A stretch of 64,000 nt of DNA from Pelobates cultripes. Its lineage: Eukaryota > Chordata > Amphibia > Anura > Pelobatidae. Below, one piece after another: positions 20,556 to 31,850 of the stretch. The DNA is taken from contig OW240917.1 in the NCBI GenBank assembly GCA_933207985.1, positions 242,704,524 through 242,768,523 of the forward strand, given 5' to 3'. The first letter of the stretch is position 1. Every line of letters starts with the position of its first letter. A program made the position numbers and the translations under genes. The notes below the pieces were generated by a model, which saw only the letters and a list, made by a program, of their open reading frames with translations, had not been told where the DNA came from and made no database searches.

Positions 20556-20873
20556 TTATGTACTCCCCAAGCAGGACGTCCTGAGCTCCCACATCTCCGC
20601 AGGACAGGCTTGACCCTCTTCCTCTGCCTCCGGCGCCGCCTCCCGAAAACGCTCCCACTGTAAGCGAGACAGCGTATCAGCGACTACATTGGTGAGCCCC
20701 GGAATATGCAGAGTGCGAAACACAATATTAAATGACATGCACAAGAGTACCAATTGCCTCAACAACCGTACCACTTGCCATGAGGAAGCGGATAATCCGT
20801 TGATGGTCTGTACCACTGCCATGTTATCTGAATTGAACACCACCCTCTTATTGGCTAACTCCGGACCCCATAA
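20556..20873 (-). pseudogene. Ngaro-2 RNase H fragment, inverted
   Basis: Reading on the minus strand, the text aligns with the second half of Ngaro-1 RNase H: LWGPE, VVFNSDNMAVVQ, a TLHIPG block and VADTLSRLQWERF, then the acidic tail. It lies backwards relative to everything else in the element. Both junctions are sharp: RT sequence ends at about 20555, and recombinase sequence in plus orientation resumes at about 20874. Confidence 0.88.
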
Positions 20874-21000
20874 TTCGTTCCGTATAGGCGCGGCGACCGA
20901 AGCGGCTCGCTTGGGCTTAGGGGATGAGCAGATTAGACGGATCGGGAGATGGGAATCCCTCAGATTTCGCTCTTATGTGCGGCCGGATAGGCTGGTGTGA
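20874..21000 (+). pseudogene. Ngaro-2 tyrosine recombinase, C-terminal fragment
   Basis: About 41 codons remain, with the SFRIGAATEA box (second Arg), GRWES (Trp) and SYVRP (nucleophile Tyr), ending at a TGA at 20998-21000. The first two thirds, including the first catalytic Arg and the Lys, have been lost along with the RT C terminus. Confidence 0.85.
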
Positions 21001-21068
21001 AGTGGTGGTTGATTGAGGGTGTTTGGGGGGTGCATGTGCTGCTTCATCACTGTTATGTTTTATTTTAG

Positions 21069-21664
21069 GTTGGACGGTGTAGATAATTGGCCATTCGTAT
21101 ATCCATTGGGCAAGGAGGAGGGCCGCAGTTAGAAGAAACGGAACACAGCTGGGCTTTCCTGAGGATCGGGTGGCATTATTCTGGTTCGGTTATCGGCGGT
21201 TCGATTGGCAGCACATTAGTACGGCACTGTTTCGGAAGGTAGCGGAGGAGGCCTTACCGAACGTGGTGGTAGTTCACGGGGGGGGGGGAAACGACTTAGG
21301 TTTGGTCCCCCAACGTGAACTGGTTAAGCGTATGAAGCAGGATGTTGACAGACTGAGGGGGCTTATCCCTGGCGTGAAAGCTGTATGGTCGGAGATGGTA
21401 CCTCGTTTATGCTGGAGATACGCCAGGGATGCGAAGGCAGTTTCTCAATGTCGGGGTAAGGTGAACAGGACCATGGCGGTGTTCATTCGAAGGTTAGGAG
21501 GAGTGGTGGTGCGGCATCGGGAATTGGAGGAAAGATTACCCGGTTATTTTCGTGCTGACGGAGTGCACTTATCGGATGTTGGTTGTGACCTTTTTAATTT
21601 AGGTTTGCAAGACGGGATAGCACAAGCCCTGTTTCTGTGTGGTGGGGGTCGCACATGTCCTTAA
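21069..21664 (+). pseudogene. Ngaro-2 SGNH/GDSL-type hydrolase, near-intact
   Basis: Conserved SGNH blocks are present in one frame: IIGHSY (nucleophile Ser, near 21074-21091), GGGGND (Asn, near 21280-21297) and DGVHLSDVG (Asp/His pair, near 21558-21585). A TAG precedes IIGHSY at the position of the Trp seen in Ngaro-1, so the N-terminal junction carries a nonsense change. Downstream the frame is open for about 197 codons. Upstream is a pyrimidine-rich tract ending in TTTTAG, in the same phase as the acceptor-like site in Ngaro-1. The substrate is unknown. Confidence 0.75.
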
Positions 21665-21689
21665 GGGGTCAAGGCAAGTGATGTGGTGG

Positions 21690-22129
21690 AAAAGGTCTTG
21701 GTTAAACTGGAAGTTTGGTGGGTTAAGAAATTGGTAGGCCAAGGTCTAGGCTGGAGTAGGCCGGAAGTTAAAAGTATGGAGGTAGGTTCGAGCCCATCGG
21801 TGGCTACGAACCAAGGGGTGTAGGGGTGTCTGGGTACACCCCTGCAGTTAGACAAATGGAGGTGGGGCCTCTTGGTAGGCCGTTGAGTTACGTGTATGTA
21901 TTATTGGTTATGCTAATGTTTGTTTTGGTAGGGTCATTGTCGGGGGTATGATACAGGAGAGAGCGTAACGAAAGGAGTACTGTTGACAATGACCCTAAAT
22001 TGTTAATTTATATATTGATATTTATTAATAAAGCTGTGGACTTTATACTCCAACAGAACTTTTGGTGTCTGCGTGTTATTAAAGTTATGGTTGGCACATG
22101 CCGAATAACGACTGTGCAATAATGTCATG
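21690..22129 (+). repeat. Ngaro-2 split direct repeat B1
   Basis: It matches B2 at 22365-22804 with about seven substitutions, from 'aaaaggtcttgg' to 'ataatgtcatg'. It abuts A2 directly, sharing the dinucleotide TG. Confidence 0.88.
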
Positions 22130-22308
22130 AAACCACGCAGCAACGCAGGGAGGAGTGGGCCTTGACAGAGCCAGGAGTAGGCAGGTGAAGTTCAGGTCAA
22201 GGGGCTGTCCTGTGGTTGTGCTAGGGGGCGTGGGTTACAGGGGAAGTTAAAAATCGGCCATTTTAGGGTAAGTTCATTCTAACTTGATCCTTTCTTACCT
22301 GTAAATTG
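22128..22308 (+). repeat. Ngaro-2 split direct repeat A2
   Basis: Copy of the 5' terminal block placed between B1 and B2. About 56 bases not found in A1 or B1 (22309-22364) separate it from B2. Confidence 0.88.
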
Positions 22309-22364
22309 TCCCTCCCTCCCACCCTATGAGTTGGTAGTAGTTCCCGTTTGGTCACAGCGGCGGA

Positions 22365-22804
22365 AAAAGGTCTTGGTTAAACTGGAAGTTTGGTGGGTTA
22401 AGAAATTGGTAGGCCAAGGTCTAGGCTGGAGTAGGCCGGAAGTTAAAAGTATGGAGGTAGGTTCGAGCCCATCGGTGGCTACGAACCAAGGGGTGTAGGG
22501 GTGTCTGGGTACACCCCTGCAGTTAGACAAATGGAGGTGGGGCCTCTTGGTAGGCCGTTGAGTTACGTGTATGTATTATAGGTTATGCTAATGTTTGTTT
22601 TGGTAGGGTCATTGTCGGGGGTATGATACAAGAGAGAGCGTAACAAAAGGAGTACTGTTGACAATGACCCTAAATTGTTAATTTATATATTGATATTAAT
22701 TAATAAAGCTGTGGACTTTATACTCCAACAGAACTTTTGGTGTCTGTGTGTTACTAAAGTTATTGTTGGCACATGCCGAATAACGACTGTGCAATAATGT
22801 CATG
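22365..22804 (+). repeat. Ngaro-2 split direct repeat B2 (3' end)
   Basis: The 3' terminus ends at 'ataatgtcatg', where identity with B1 stops. Sequence beyond 22804 is unrelated flank. Confidence 0.88.
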
Positions 22805-24605
22805 TGTCGATGTGGGTATGTGCAGTGATTTATATGTGAACACACGCCAACAGACTAAGTATACAAGGCCAGAAAATTATAATCTATTATCACCAAATTA
22901 TGTAAACGTCCATTTGTACCCGCTGGAAATGGTAATAACAGGAGTTACCGACAAATCGTGGCCTGGGTCGGACAAGGTTAAGCGATGCTTTGCGGAAAAT
23001 AATAACACAGGCTTATTTAATTCATTCAATTGTAGTTGGCCAATGTTGATAACTCACCTTGGCACTGCAGATGTTTGAGCACTACGTTTCCCATAATACT
23101 CAGTCAGCTTACAGCCTAGCTGAACAACATGGTAAATAGCCTACGAAAATCTGCAATGCCAAGTGTAGCTGTCGCTGCTTTGTACAATTGCACACATCAT
23201 TTGTATACCTAATCTTTCAGCAATTTGTGGATCCTTTCCTCCTGCGAAAATCATTCATTGTCCCTAATTCCCCACTTCTGATTAATCCTGGCTCTCAAAG
23301 GGTTTAATTGCCTGTGGTAATTAAATGGCTGTTAACGAACATAGGACCCATCTGCCAGCACTTCTTATGCTTCTACACCCAGCAGTAACATAAAAGCACT
23401 TGGATTATAATTGCTTGTATTCGTAATATAGCTGAAGCATGTTTGTTTTTTTCATGTAGTCACCCCCAGGGGCCATCCTCTTGCAGCATGTAATTATTGA
23501 TTAACCCTTCACGAGCATGGGAAGCAGTGAGAGGCTGAAGTCTAGTATTTCTGCGCAGAGAGATTGTCGCAGGCTTGCTGGTACGTTTAAAATATTCTGT
23601 AAAATAAATAAAGCTATGTTTGTGATAAAAAAGGGGTTGCAATGTGCAGAATATTTGGAACCATTTTATGCCTCTCTGAGGTATGTGTTCCCATAGCAAC
23701 AGGCATCCACTGAGGAATTTAAAGTCTTTGACCATTATTCCTTCCAAATTCCAAGATTCTAACTGACAGCTGCTGTGTTCTACATTGAACACTACGGAGA
23801 ATGCAATAGACGAGAGTTGTAATGGCCTCATTACCTGTTACTGATCAATCCAGGCTGTCTGTACATCCCATCACAGCATATGTCCTAAATGGCTATTATT
23901 TACAGGTGTTCTGGAAGTATTTGAAACCTTGCAACATTTTAGAATTTTATTGATGACTGTACTCCAGTATGCCCACGTGATGACCCTACCTTTTAAAATA
24001 TTGCTCACCCACTTTTACTTCTAATGTATTTATTCTTTGAAATTGTTGGTACAATATCTCTAGCATATTTGTAAAACTACAGTTGTCCACTTAACATCCC
24101 AAATCCCAAAATGGATCTTTATAGGTAGCACATAAACCTCACTCATAACCCATCGCCTGCCACCACACGCTGTCCCTTGGGGTAGACATAGACTTATCTT
24201 CCATTTGATGCAATACTGCAGGTACAATCCATGCTGTTGCCAATGGGATTATGGGTAATAGTAGGGCTGATACTGAATTATAAAAAGCCAGGGTAATTTT
24301 TTAGACCCTATCTGCTGTGAGCTCTTTCCAATGATGGAATTTCCAAATGTTAAATTTTTTTCTCTTATGTCACTCTCAGTGATGTCAGGTAGTATCTGGT
24401 GACATCATGTCCTGTGATGTCACACATTTATATAATGAATTATGCAAATTAGCATGGCTGATATTGTTTTTACAAGAAAAGGTGGCAACACTATGTATAA
24501 GGCAAGTGCTCTCTTCTTGCCTGTGATCCATTACCAAAATTTGTGCATAATATGATTGTAAATATACCTAAACATTCAGACAGTGATCTTAATATCAGGC
24601 ATAGG
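22805..24605. other. Mostly unique sequence, no gene seen
   Basis: No coding region was supported. The AT-rich block 23240-23420 (with TTAATTGCC and TAATTAAATGG words) looks unlike the neighbouring repeats and could be single-copy DNA. A small MITE lies at 23053-23168. Confidence 0.45.
23053..23168. mobile_element. Small decayed palindromic MITE
   Basis: The text 'cttggcactgcagat' at 23059-23073 is mirrored by 'atctgcaatgccaag' at 23149-23163, with 'tttcccataatactcag' inside. It resembles the better-preserved MITE at 47013-47147. Confidence 0.5.
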
Positions 24606-24613
24606 TATATAGA

Positions 24614-24963
24614 TAGTGATGTCCCGAACGGTTCGCCGAACGGTTCGCGAACGGTTCGCCACGAATGGTTCGCCACGGACTCATCATTGAGTAAACGTTG
24701 ACCCTGTACCTCACAGTCAGCAGATTCCCAGACCCTCCCACCTCCTGGACAGCATCCATTGTGAAGCTGCATTCTTAGTGAGCTGTCCAGGAGGTGGAAG
24801 GGTCTGGGAGGGAGGGTCTGCTGCTGATTGGATGGAATGTGTCTGCTGACTGTGAGGTACAGGGTCAAAGTTTACTCAATGATGAGTCCGTGGCGAACCG
24901 TTCGTGGCGAACCGTTCGCAAACCGTTCGTGAACCGTTCGGCGAACAGTTCGGGACGTCACTA
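24614..24963. mobile_element. Foldback hAT MITE with GAACGGTTCG subterminal repeats
   Basis: The termini TAGTGATGTCCCGAAC and GTTCGGGACGTCACTA are inverted, and an exact 8-bp duplication TATATAGA flanks them (24606-24613 and 24964-24971). Each arm carries repeated 'gaacggttcg' words, and much of the 350 bp pairs with itself (the 'acctcctggacagc' and 'ctgtgaggtacagggtcaa' pairs). A second member of the family is at 38346-38544. Confidence 0.9.
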
Positions 24964-24971
24964 TATATAGA

Positions 24972-27263
24972 CACATCTTTTCACAGAAATAACAAAGTCA
25001 ATCGTGCTTATGGCTACAGACAAATCAAGCATAAATTGAAGCAATCACTGTATGAATTGGTGTCAACTTTCTGCTGATTGGCTCACTTTAAAATTTTGTC
25101 CAATAATTTTTCTGTAGCCCCAAGTAGAAAAAGCATGTAAAAGGGAGATATATTAAGCTCCTTTTTTAAGATGAAGCATGTAATGCTCTATAATCTCCAT
25201 AAAATCTTCCATTGATTGTTTTCTCCTTTACTAACCTCTTTTTTTATCGAATATCTTAACTAGGCTTGATCCTCGTTTGCCCTCTCCAATATTCCATTGA
25301 TGTTCTTCAACACATTTAGATTGTGATTTCAACATTTTCTTCAACATTCTCAGATATCATCCAGGGGTCTCCAATACAATAACATGTGGGCATTTATCAC
25401 GCATTATCACAATGATAATTGGACAGAATTGGAAGCCGTCCGGGAGTAAATTCAGTCGAACTAAATTTCCACAATTTGGTTTGACCACACTTGCCATTTC
25501 AAGTAAAAACTATAAGTACAATAATCTTCTATTAGAGCAGGTTTGATAACCAATTCCACGGGAGAAAGGGTTACCCCAAGTCCGCAACAGATTTGTACAA
25601 TATACCCCAATAATTAATTGATATTTATTTAGGTTATTACATTTATATTATGTCATAGATGTATGCAACCATTGCCCCATGCTGCTTGTTCTGTTCGAAG
25701 GCAAATATTGCAGATTTCTGTAAGTCTGTTGGCAAAAAGCAGGTGAAAGTTATTTAGTACATTTGCCTACTATTAAGTATTTCCCCTAGTATATCCACCT
25801 GTATTCAAATTTTCATTGGATTCGTCTTTATAAACTTGTGCATTGCAAATTTAGTTAACATTTGTTTATTTTTACAAAATGTTGCTTTAACTGCGGCTTG
25901 GCTTGTAACAAACGATCTTTCACAGATTCCAATGGCTTCCAATTCACCAGTGAACTGTGTTTAAATTCCGTATTCTTGTCTATAAATTACCTACACCTTC
26001 TTCTACTTTACTTATCTCCTTCGATGTTCATTGCACTGTCTATAACCCTTATCCTTCAATTCTAATGCACTCTTTACTTATTCTTATTCTTCGTTTTAGT
26101 CCCCTATGACTGTTGTTATATCCTACCCGCTAAACCTTTTAAAGCTTATTTATTAAAAATCTCATCCCCAATCCGTCTTACAATCCACCACTATGCCACT
26201 CTTTCTAATAGGAATCGATTTATCTTGTTTAGTTTCTTTATTTTACTTTATTTTACCACCAGTATTTTTCACCCAATCAGTTGCGTTTTTTTCTTCCAAA
26301 CGGCCAGCATTAATCTAATTTAATTGTGTCTGATTTTATAACATGTCTAATCTTGGTTTACTGATTTGCCTTTACTTTTTAGTGTATATATAACAGAGTT
26401 TTTTTGTTGTTTTATTACTGTGAATTATCCCCGAACACAGAATCAGTCTCTCGGTATTGTGTAGCAACACTGTATGTTGCATGGATACCTATCAAACTAG
26501 TCCATTAGCATAGTCTACAGGGACAAATTCTGGTCCATGTCATAGGTGTAGAGCAACCAAGGTTGTAGCGAGGGCAGCAACATAACCTTGAAGGGCATAG
26601 TGCCTGCCCGTCATCCTTGCTTGCTTCATTAAGATGAGGATGTGTAATCTGCAATTCTGGGAAATCATCGATTTTCTTACAAACTAAACTTCAAAGGGCT
26701 TCAAGTTTAGCTTGCTCAAATATATGAACTTTCTAGATCTGGGGTAATAGACAATATCTCTCCAGTGCGGATGGTACATGAAGTCCCATGTTGCTTAGCA
26801 ATTGGACTGGCCGTGTGTCTGTGGCTGGCTGAGCTTCATCAGAGTCCTATTTACACAATAAGTGATAGACAGCTCGTTGGCTGCTGGCATTAATCTACAG
26901 AATTTTCAGGTATGAGATTACTCTAAATCTGTAGCCCCACAGTGCTAAGTCCATCTTTCCCAGATATACTGTCCCCAGCGGATGGCTAGAGAAGGGGGCA
27001 GAGGGGCATTTGTCCTCTTACCCCTAGTATAGAGAGGTCTGTGGTCTGTGGCTTCACAGCTTAGAACTAAATATCCTATTATATATACTTTGGTTATTAT
27101 TGTATCCCAGTTATATAGGATTCGTATAAGACATGTATTATAGAATTAAGAAGATTTTTCTAAATGCCTACATACTTATTAACCCTTTATAGGAACACGT
27201 GGTGGGAGGCACCATAGCAAAGTGACTGTGTAATACAAAAGCAAATATACAAAAACAAGTCCT
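24972..27263. other. Intergenic sequence, no gene seen
   Basis: AT-rich sequence without gene features, apart from a possible LINE scrap at 25925-26030. Confidence 0.45.
25925..26030 (+). pseudogene. Possible L2/CR1-type LINE fragment
   Basis: One plus-strand frame reads F-QWLPIHQ, a stop, then T-VFKFRILVYKL, which resembles the 'LHWLPV.YRI.FKILLL..K' block near the C terminus of L2-type LINE proteins. It is very short and broken. Confidence 0.3.
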
Positions 27264-27555
27264 GCACTCAAACTCCCACTACTCCTGGGCAGCAGCAACG
27301 ACCATGGTACACATCAGCCCAATACAAAAACCAAATATAAGTTACCTGCACACTATCCCAAATCCCAACGCATATTTAGACAAATGGAGGTTTTCTGTTT
27401 CACTCCAACGGCCATTAGGTGTAAGCCCACCTGCTACCTGCTACCTCTAGGCAAACCTTGTCTCATTTCTTTTGATTTTATTGTACGAACTGGGGCTGAT
27501 GTGTACTATGGCCATTGCTGCCGCCCAGGGGTAGTGAGAGTCTGAGCGCATGACT
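27264..27555. repeat. Imperfect ~64-bp inverted repeat (foldback)
   Basis: The left arm 27268-27332 ('cactactcctgggcagcagcaa', 'tacacatcagccc') pairs with the right arm 27487-27555 ('gggctgatgtgta', 'ttgctgccgcccaggggtag') over about 64 bases, with a 150-bp loop. The class is unknown. Confidence 0.7.
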
Positions 27556-27748
27556 TAATTTGTGCATTTGAATGCGCTGGTATGGCCTCATGTTGGGCTA
27601 TGTTTCTAGTTGCCCCCCAGACCAAAAGTAGCTGTCCCTCACCGGCTGTCCCTTTTCCACTGAGTGATGATCGGTACTCGGATACTATAGAAGTTGTTGT
27701 TGAAATAGAATATTGATGCATACTTTGGTGTATGATACGGTTTAAAGA

Positions 27749-28813
27749 TATTATTATTATTATTATTATTATTATTTATATAGCTCCGTCAAATTCCGCA
27801 GTGCTTTACAACGGACATGTAGTTGTAACCAGACAAGTTGGACACACAGGAACAGAGGGGTTGAGGGCCCTGCTCAATGAGCTTACATGCTAGAGGGAGT
27901 GGGGTAAAGTGACACAAAAGGTAAGGATAGTATTAGACTAGTGACAGTTGCAAGAGAGGAATCAGTTGGGAGCTATTAACAGTTTAATTGATACGCTTTT
28001 ATGAAGAAGTGGGTTTTTAATGATTTTTTTGAAGGAGTGGAGACTGGGTGAGCATCTAACGGAGGAGGGAAGCGTGTTCCACAGGAACGGTGCAGCCCTC
28101 GAGAAATCTTGAAGGCGAGCATCAGAGGTGGAAGTACGGACAGAAGATAGACGTAAGTCTTCAGCAGATCGTAAGGGCCTAGACGGGACATACTTGTGTA
28201 TTAGGGAGGATAGATAGGTGGGAGCAGCATTATGTACAGATTTGAAAGCAAGAACCAGAATTTTAAATTGAGCCCTATATCTTACAGGAAGCCAATGTAG
28301 GGACTGACAGAAGGGTGAGGCGTAGGAGGTGTGGGCGGACAGGAAGATGAGCCTCGCCGTCGCATTCATTATGGAATGTAACGGCACAAGTTGGGAGCAC
28401 GTAAGACCACTGAGAAGCGCATTACAGTAGTCAAGGCGAGAGAGGACAGTGGAATGGGCCAGCACCTTAGTCGCATCTGGCGTTAAGTAGGATCGGATGC
28501 GCGCAATGTTTTTGAGATGGAAATGACAGGATTTGGCGATAGATTGAACACGAGGCTTGAAGGAGAGGTCAGAGTCAAAGAGAACACCTAGGCAGCGAGC
28601 CTGCTTGGTGGAGCTGATGGTAGCACCGTTGACTTGGAGGTAGACAGAGACATGAGTAACACTTGAGGGAGGAAAGACCAGAATTTCAGTTTTGGTCAAG
28701 TTTAGTTTAAGCAAGTGGGCAGCCATCCAGTTAGAAATAGCATAGAGGCAGTCAGAGACACTAGTCAAGAGGGACGGGAATAGATATGCATAATTGTGTG
28801 ACATCATGTGCAC
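27749..28813 (-). mobile_element. 5'-truncated L2-like LINE with (ATT)n tail
   Basis: The minus-strand element ends in a 3' UTR whose last part ('gcactgcggaatttgacggag', 'ctatataaat') runs into an ATT array at 27749-27778, as in vertebrate L2-type LINEs. Upstream is the C-terminal part of the ORF2 protein. The 5' end is cut near 28800 inside the RT domain. Confidence 0.85.
27962..28813 (-). pseudogene. L2-like ORF2 C-terminal fragment
   Basis: A 283-residue open frame is the end of a LINE reverse transcriptase. It shows the late RT block 'LLKLNLTKTEILVF', the 'CLGVLFDSDLSFKPRV' block, 'SRLDYCNALLSGL', and 'SLHWLPVRYRAQFKILVLAFKSVH' features shared by L2/CR1-clade proteins (given here in pieces). 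The catalytic FADD-type box lies upstream of the truncation and is missing. The frame is unbroken, which suggests a fairly recent insertion. The N-terminal residues before about 'LLTSVSD' are probably read from flank. Confidence 0.85.
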
Positions 28814-29104
28814 TGACCTGTAATAAACTGTAAATCTTTTCAGTGTCCAATAACATTGTAATATTTGTAATGATACATGTAAAGATGTGTACCAGTATTA
28901 GATAGTGTACATTTCTTCAATGATGTGTAATAAAGTGTGATGTTGTGCATTACTGCTTGAAAATGTGTAAATATGTGCAATTATGTGCAAAAATGCAAAC
29001 ATGATTATCAGTGTGTGATAAAGGCAAAATATGTAAATTGGTGCTGAGTAAAGATATTCAACCGCACACGATAAAGGGTGAGTATGGTGCATGCTAGTGA
29101 AGTG
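28814..29104. repeat. Degenerate edge of the 30-bp minisatellite
   Basis: Words such as 'gtgtaataaagtgt', 'atgtgtaaatatgtgcaa' and 'gtgtgataaaggcaaa' are diverged versions of the unit that fills the next 2.7 kb. Confidence 0.7.
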
Positions 29105-31850
29105 TAAATATGGGAACTAGGGTGGGATAAAATGTAAACATGTGTATAGTGTGGGATAAAGTGTACATATGGGCACTAGTGTGGCAAAAAGTGTAAATAC
29201 AGCACTAGTGTGGGATAAAATGTAAATATGAGCACTAGTGTGGGATAAAGTGTAAATACGGGCACTAGTGTGAGATAAAGTGTAAATACAGGCACTAGTG
29301 TGGGATAAAGTGTAAATATGGGCACTAGTGTGGGATAAAGTGTAAATACAGGCACTAGTGTGGGATAAAGTGTAAATATGGGCACTAGTGTTGGATAAAT
29401 TTGCAATAGTGTGGGATAAAATATAAATATGTGCACTAGTGTGGGATAAAGTGTAAATATGAGCACTAGTGTGGCCTAAAGTGTAAATATGGTTAATAGT
29501 ATGGGATAAAGTGTACATATGGGCACTAGTGTGGGATAAAGTGTAAATACGGGCACTAGTGTGGGATAAAGTGTACATATGGGCACTAGTGTGGGATAAA
29601 GTGTAAATACGGGCACTAGTTTGGCATAAAGTCTAAATATGGGCACTAGTGTGGGATAAATTGTAAATACGGGCACTAGTGTTGGATAAATTTGCAATAG
29701 TGTGGGATAAAGTATAAATATGTGCACTAGTGTGGAATAAAGTGTAAATATGGGCACTAGTGTGGGATAAAGTGTAAATATGGGCACTAGTGTTGGATAC
29801 ATTTGAAGTAGTGTGGGATAAAGTATAAATATGTGCAATAGTGTAGGATAAAGTATAAATATGTGCACTAGTGTGGAATAAAGTGTAAATATGGGCACTA
29901 GTGTGGGATAAAGTGTAAATATGGGCACTAGTGTTGGATACATTTGAAGTAGTGTGGGATAAAGTATAAATATGTGCACTAGTGTAGTGTGGGATAAAGT
30001 AAACATGTGTAAATATGTACATATGGGCACTAGTGTGGCAAAAAGGTAAATAAAGTGTAAATATGGGCACTAGTGTGGGATAAAGTGTAGTGTGAGATAG
30101 TGTAAATACAGGCACTAGTGTGGGATAAAGTGTAAATATGGGCACTAGTGTGGGATAAAGTGTAAATACAGGCACTAGTGTGGGATAAAGTGTAAATATG
30201 GGCACTAGTGTTGGATAAATTTGCAATAGTGTGGGATAAAATATAAATATGTGCACTAGTGTGGGATAAAGTGTAAATATGAGCACTAGTGTGGCCTAAA
30301 GTGTAAATATGGTTAATAGTATGGGATAAAGTGTACATATGGGCACTAGTGTGGGATAAAGTGTAAATACGGGCACTAGTGTGGGATAAAGTGTACATAT
30401 GGGCACTAGTGTGGGATAAAGTGTAAATACGGGCACTAGTTTGGCATAAAGTCTAAATATGGGCACTAGTGTGGGATAAATTGTAAATACGGGCACTAGT
30501 GTTGGATAAATTTGCAATAGTGTGGGATAAAGTATAAATATGTGCACTAGTGTGGAATAAAGTGTAAATATGGGCACTAGTGTGGGATAAAGTATAAATA
30601 TGTGCACTAGTGTGGGATAAAGTGTAAATATGGGCACTAGTGTGGGATAAAGTGTAAATACAGGCAGTAGTGTGGGATAAAGTGTAAATACGGGCACTAG
30701 TGTGGGATAAAGTGTAAATATGGGCACTAGTGTTTGATAAATTTGCAATAGTGTGGGATAAAGGATAAAGTGTAAATACGGACACTAGTGTGGGATAAAG
30801 TGTAAATATTGGCACTAGTGTTGCCTAAAGTGTAAATACGGGCACTAGTGTGGGATAAAGTGTAAATATGGGCACTAGTGTGGGATAAAGTGTAAATACT
30901 GGCACTAGTGTGGGATAAAGTGTAAATAAGAGCACTAGTGTGGGATAAAGTGTAAATACGGGCACTAGTGTGGCATAAAGTGTAAATACAGGCAGTAGTG
31001 TGGGATAAAGTGTAAATACGGGCACTAGTGTGGGATAAAGTGTAAATATGGGCACTAGTGTTTGATAAATTTGCAATAGTGTGGGATAAAGGATAAAGTG
31101 TAAATACGGACACTAGTGTGGGATAAAGTGTAAATATTGGCACTAGTGTTGCCTAAAGTGTAAATACGGGCACTAGTGTGGGATAAAGTGTAAATATGGG
31201 CACTAGTGTGGGATAAAGTGTAAATACTGGCACTAGTGTGGGATAAAGTGTAAATAAGAGCACTAGTGTGGCATAAAGTGTAAATATGGGCACTAGTGTG
31301 GGATAAAGTGTAAATACGGACACTAGTGTGGGATAAAGTGTAAATATTGGCACCCAGCGCCTTAAAGCAAAATGGCACTTGCGGATGAAGTGTAAATATG
31401 GGCACTAGTGTGGGATAAAGTGTAAATACTGGCACTAGTGTGGGATAAAGTGTAAATAAGAGCACTAGTGTGGCATAAAGTGTAAATATGGGCACTAGTG
31501 TGGGATAAAGTGTAAATACGGGCACTAGTGTGGGATAAAGTGTAAATACAGGCACTAGTGTGGGATAAAGTGTAAATACAGGCACTAGTGTGGGATAAAG
31601 TGTAAATATGGGCACCAGTGTGGGATAAAGTGTAAATACAGGCACTAGTGTTGCCTAAAGTGTAAATACAGGCACTAGTGTTGCCTAAAGTGTAAATACA
31701 GGCACTAGTGTGGGATAAAGTGTAAATATGGGCACTAGTGTGGCATGAAGTGTAAATATGGGCACTAGTGTGGGATAAAGTGTAAATATGGGCACTAGTG
31801 TGGGATAAAGTGTAAATATGGGCACTAGTGTGGCATGAAGTGTAAGAAGA
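29105..31850. repeat. 30-bp minisatellite with higher-order repeats
   Basis: The unit is about 30 bases and reads roughly 'gggcactagtgtgggataaa' + 'gtgtaaatac', with common variants (tacatatg, ttggataaatttgcaatag, tggcctaaag, aataag). Marker variants recur at fixed larger distances: 820 bp (29461 to 30281; 29621 to 30441) and 328 bp (30733 to 31061; 30821 to 31149), so blocks of many units were duplicated. A foreign patch of about 40 bases interrupts the array at 31350-31390. Since 30 is a multiple of three, several frames stay open and give false proteins. Confidence 0.95.

Larger units (their letters stand above)
17463..22804 (+). mobile_element. Second, rearranged Ngaro-type retrotransposon (Ngaro-2)
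   Basis: Split repeats are A1 17463-17643, B1 21690-22129, A2 22128-22308 and B2 22365-22804. The order gag, RT, (inverted RNase H), recombinase end, hydrolase matches Ngaro-1 in the opposite orientation, but repeats and proteins are clearly diverged, so it is a different family. B1 and B2 differ at roughly seven positions. Gag has several frameshifts, the RT is cut before its YxDD box, an approximately 318-bp RNase H segment is inverted, and only the C-terminal ~42 residues of the recombinase remain. The element cannot encode its own mobilisation. Confidence 0.9.
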
